A stretch of DNA of 64,000 nucleotides from Arenimonas daejeonensis (GTDB taxonomy: Bacteria; Pseudomonadota; Gammaproteobacteria; Xanthomonadales; Xanthomonadaceae), in contig NZ_CP042453.1 of NCBI RefSeq assembly GCF_007993735.1, positions 930,001-994,000 of the forward strand, given 5' to 3'. The translations under genes and the position numbers were made by a program. Within the stretch, counting starts at the first letter, position 1; each line of letters opens with the position of its first letter. The notes beneath the pieces were generated by a model. It was not told the origin of the DNA, did not search any database, and was given only the letters and a program-made list of their open reading frames with translations. Positions 63,817 to 64,000 of the stretch are shown here, one piece after another.

Positions 63817-64000
63817 TCAGGGATGCAGGGCCCGCACTTCGGCGGCGGTGATCGGGTCGGTGTGATGATTGCCGAAATTCGTGCGGATATGGTTGATGAC
63901 GTCGGCCACCTGGGCGTCGGTGAGCCAGGTGGGCGGGAAGAAGAATTCGTGGTTTTCCGGTCTGGCGAATGCGGGCATGTTGCCGCGGCCCTGAAGAATG
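63817..64000 (-). CDS. Cytochrome c-like protein, C-terminal part (truncated by window edge)
   Basis: The minus-strand frame is open from the window end to a stop at 63817-63819, 60 residues. The segment GNMPAF looks like the region holding the axial Met of class I cytochromes c, and LTDAQVADVINHIRTNFGNHH is the typical C-terminal helix. The CxxCH haem motif must lie beyond the window. Its partner is the secreted RidA protein downstream. Confidence 0.7.
   Translation of the reverse strand, partial: ILQGRGNMPAFARPENHEFFFPPTWLTDAQVADVINHIRTNFGNHHTDPITAAEVRALHP

Overview
The window is 64 kb of very GC-rich bacterial chromosome, almost entirely coding, from a gammaproteobacterium that is most likely a member of the Lysobacteraceae (Xanthomonadaceae). 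The basis is gene content and order: a NagR/NagP/NagX-type N-acetylglucosamine locus with its own TonB-dependent receptor, the order prmA - DUF3426 gene - fis - purH - purD, the order DUF6776 gene - bactofilin - erpA, an ECF42 sigma locus, and groESL carrying both a sigma-32 promoter and a CIRCE operator. The species cannot be named from this window. About 26 apparent one- or two-base indels break otherwise well conserved proteins, mostly within short homopolymers. They look like uncorrected sequencing errors, so the affected genes are annotated over their full inferred span as CDS, not as pseudogenes.

Layout. 1-372: end of an SDR gene. 430-9072: recC-recB-recD, followed by a GST-fold gene. 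9852-13660: acnD-prpF (2-methylcitrate dehydration). 13716-16772: an SDR, then a DGPF/YciI protein with an ECF42 sigma factor, and a VOC protein; two matching ECF-type promoter motifs precede the DGPF gene and the VOC gene. 16844-16920: tRNA-Met on the minus strand. 17065-18539: rppH, bfd and bfr (RNA 5' processing, iron storage and release). 18595-23961 (minus): a hybrid histidine kinase and a degenerate REC-REC-GGDEF-EAL protein. 24076-28167: DUF4126, DUF6776, bactofilin, erpA, nudC, ampE. 28172-34441 (minus): an LplT-PlsC type fusion and a large Ig-repeat autotransporter. 34592-42238 (minus): purD, a small membrane protein, purH, fis, a DUF3426 protein, prmA, accC, accB, aroQ. 42333-45496 (minus): TlpA-like thioredoxin, dsbD, an XRE regulator. 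45914-48128: sigma-32 promoter, CIRCE, groES, groEL, terminator.

48140-48825 holds two inverted copies of a modular non-coding element. Each copy has a 26-bp perfect hairpin whose stem core has changed on both arms between copies; this is the most unusual structure in the window. 48838-61175 is an N-acetylglucosamine/chitooligosaccharide utilisation locus. The hexosaminidase, TonB-dependent receptor and sugar kinase read leftward. The NagP transporter, NagR repressor, NagB-II deaminase, NagA deacetylase and NagX read rightward. NagR-like operators lie between the two arms. 61242-64000: a membrane glycosyltransferase with a long C-terminal tail, a secreted RidA-family protein and the end of a cytochrome c-like gene.

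The GlcNAc locus forms a complete path. The outer-membrane receptor imports oligosaccharides, the hexosaminidase releases GlcNAc, NagP carries it across the inner membrane and the kinase phosphorylates it. NagA and NagB-II then convert GlcNAc-6-P to fructose-6-P, under NagR control.
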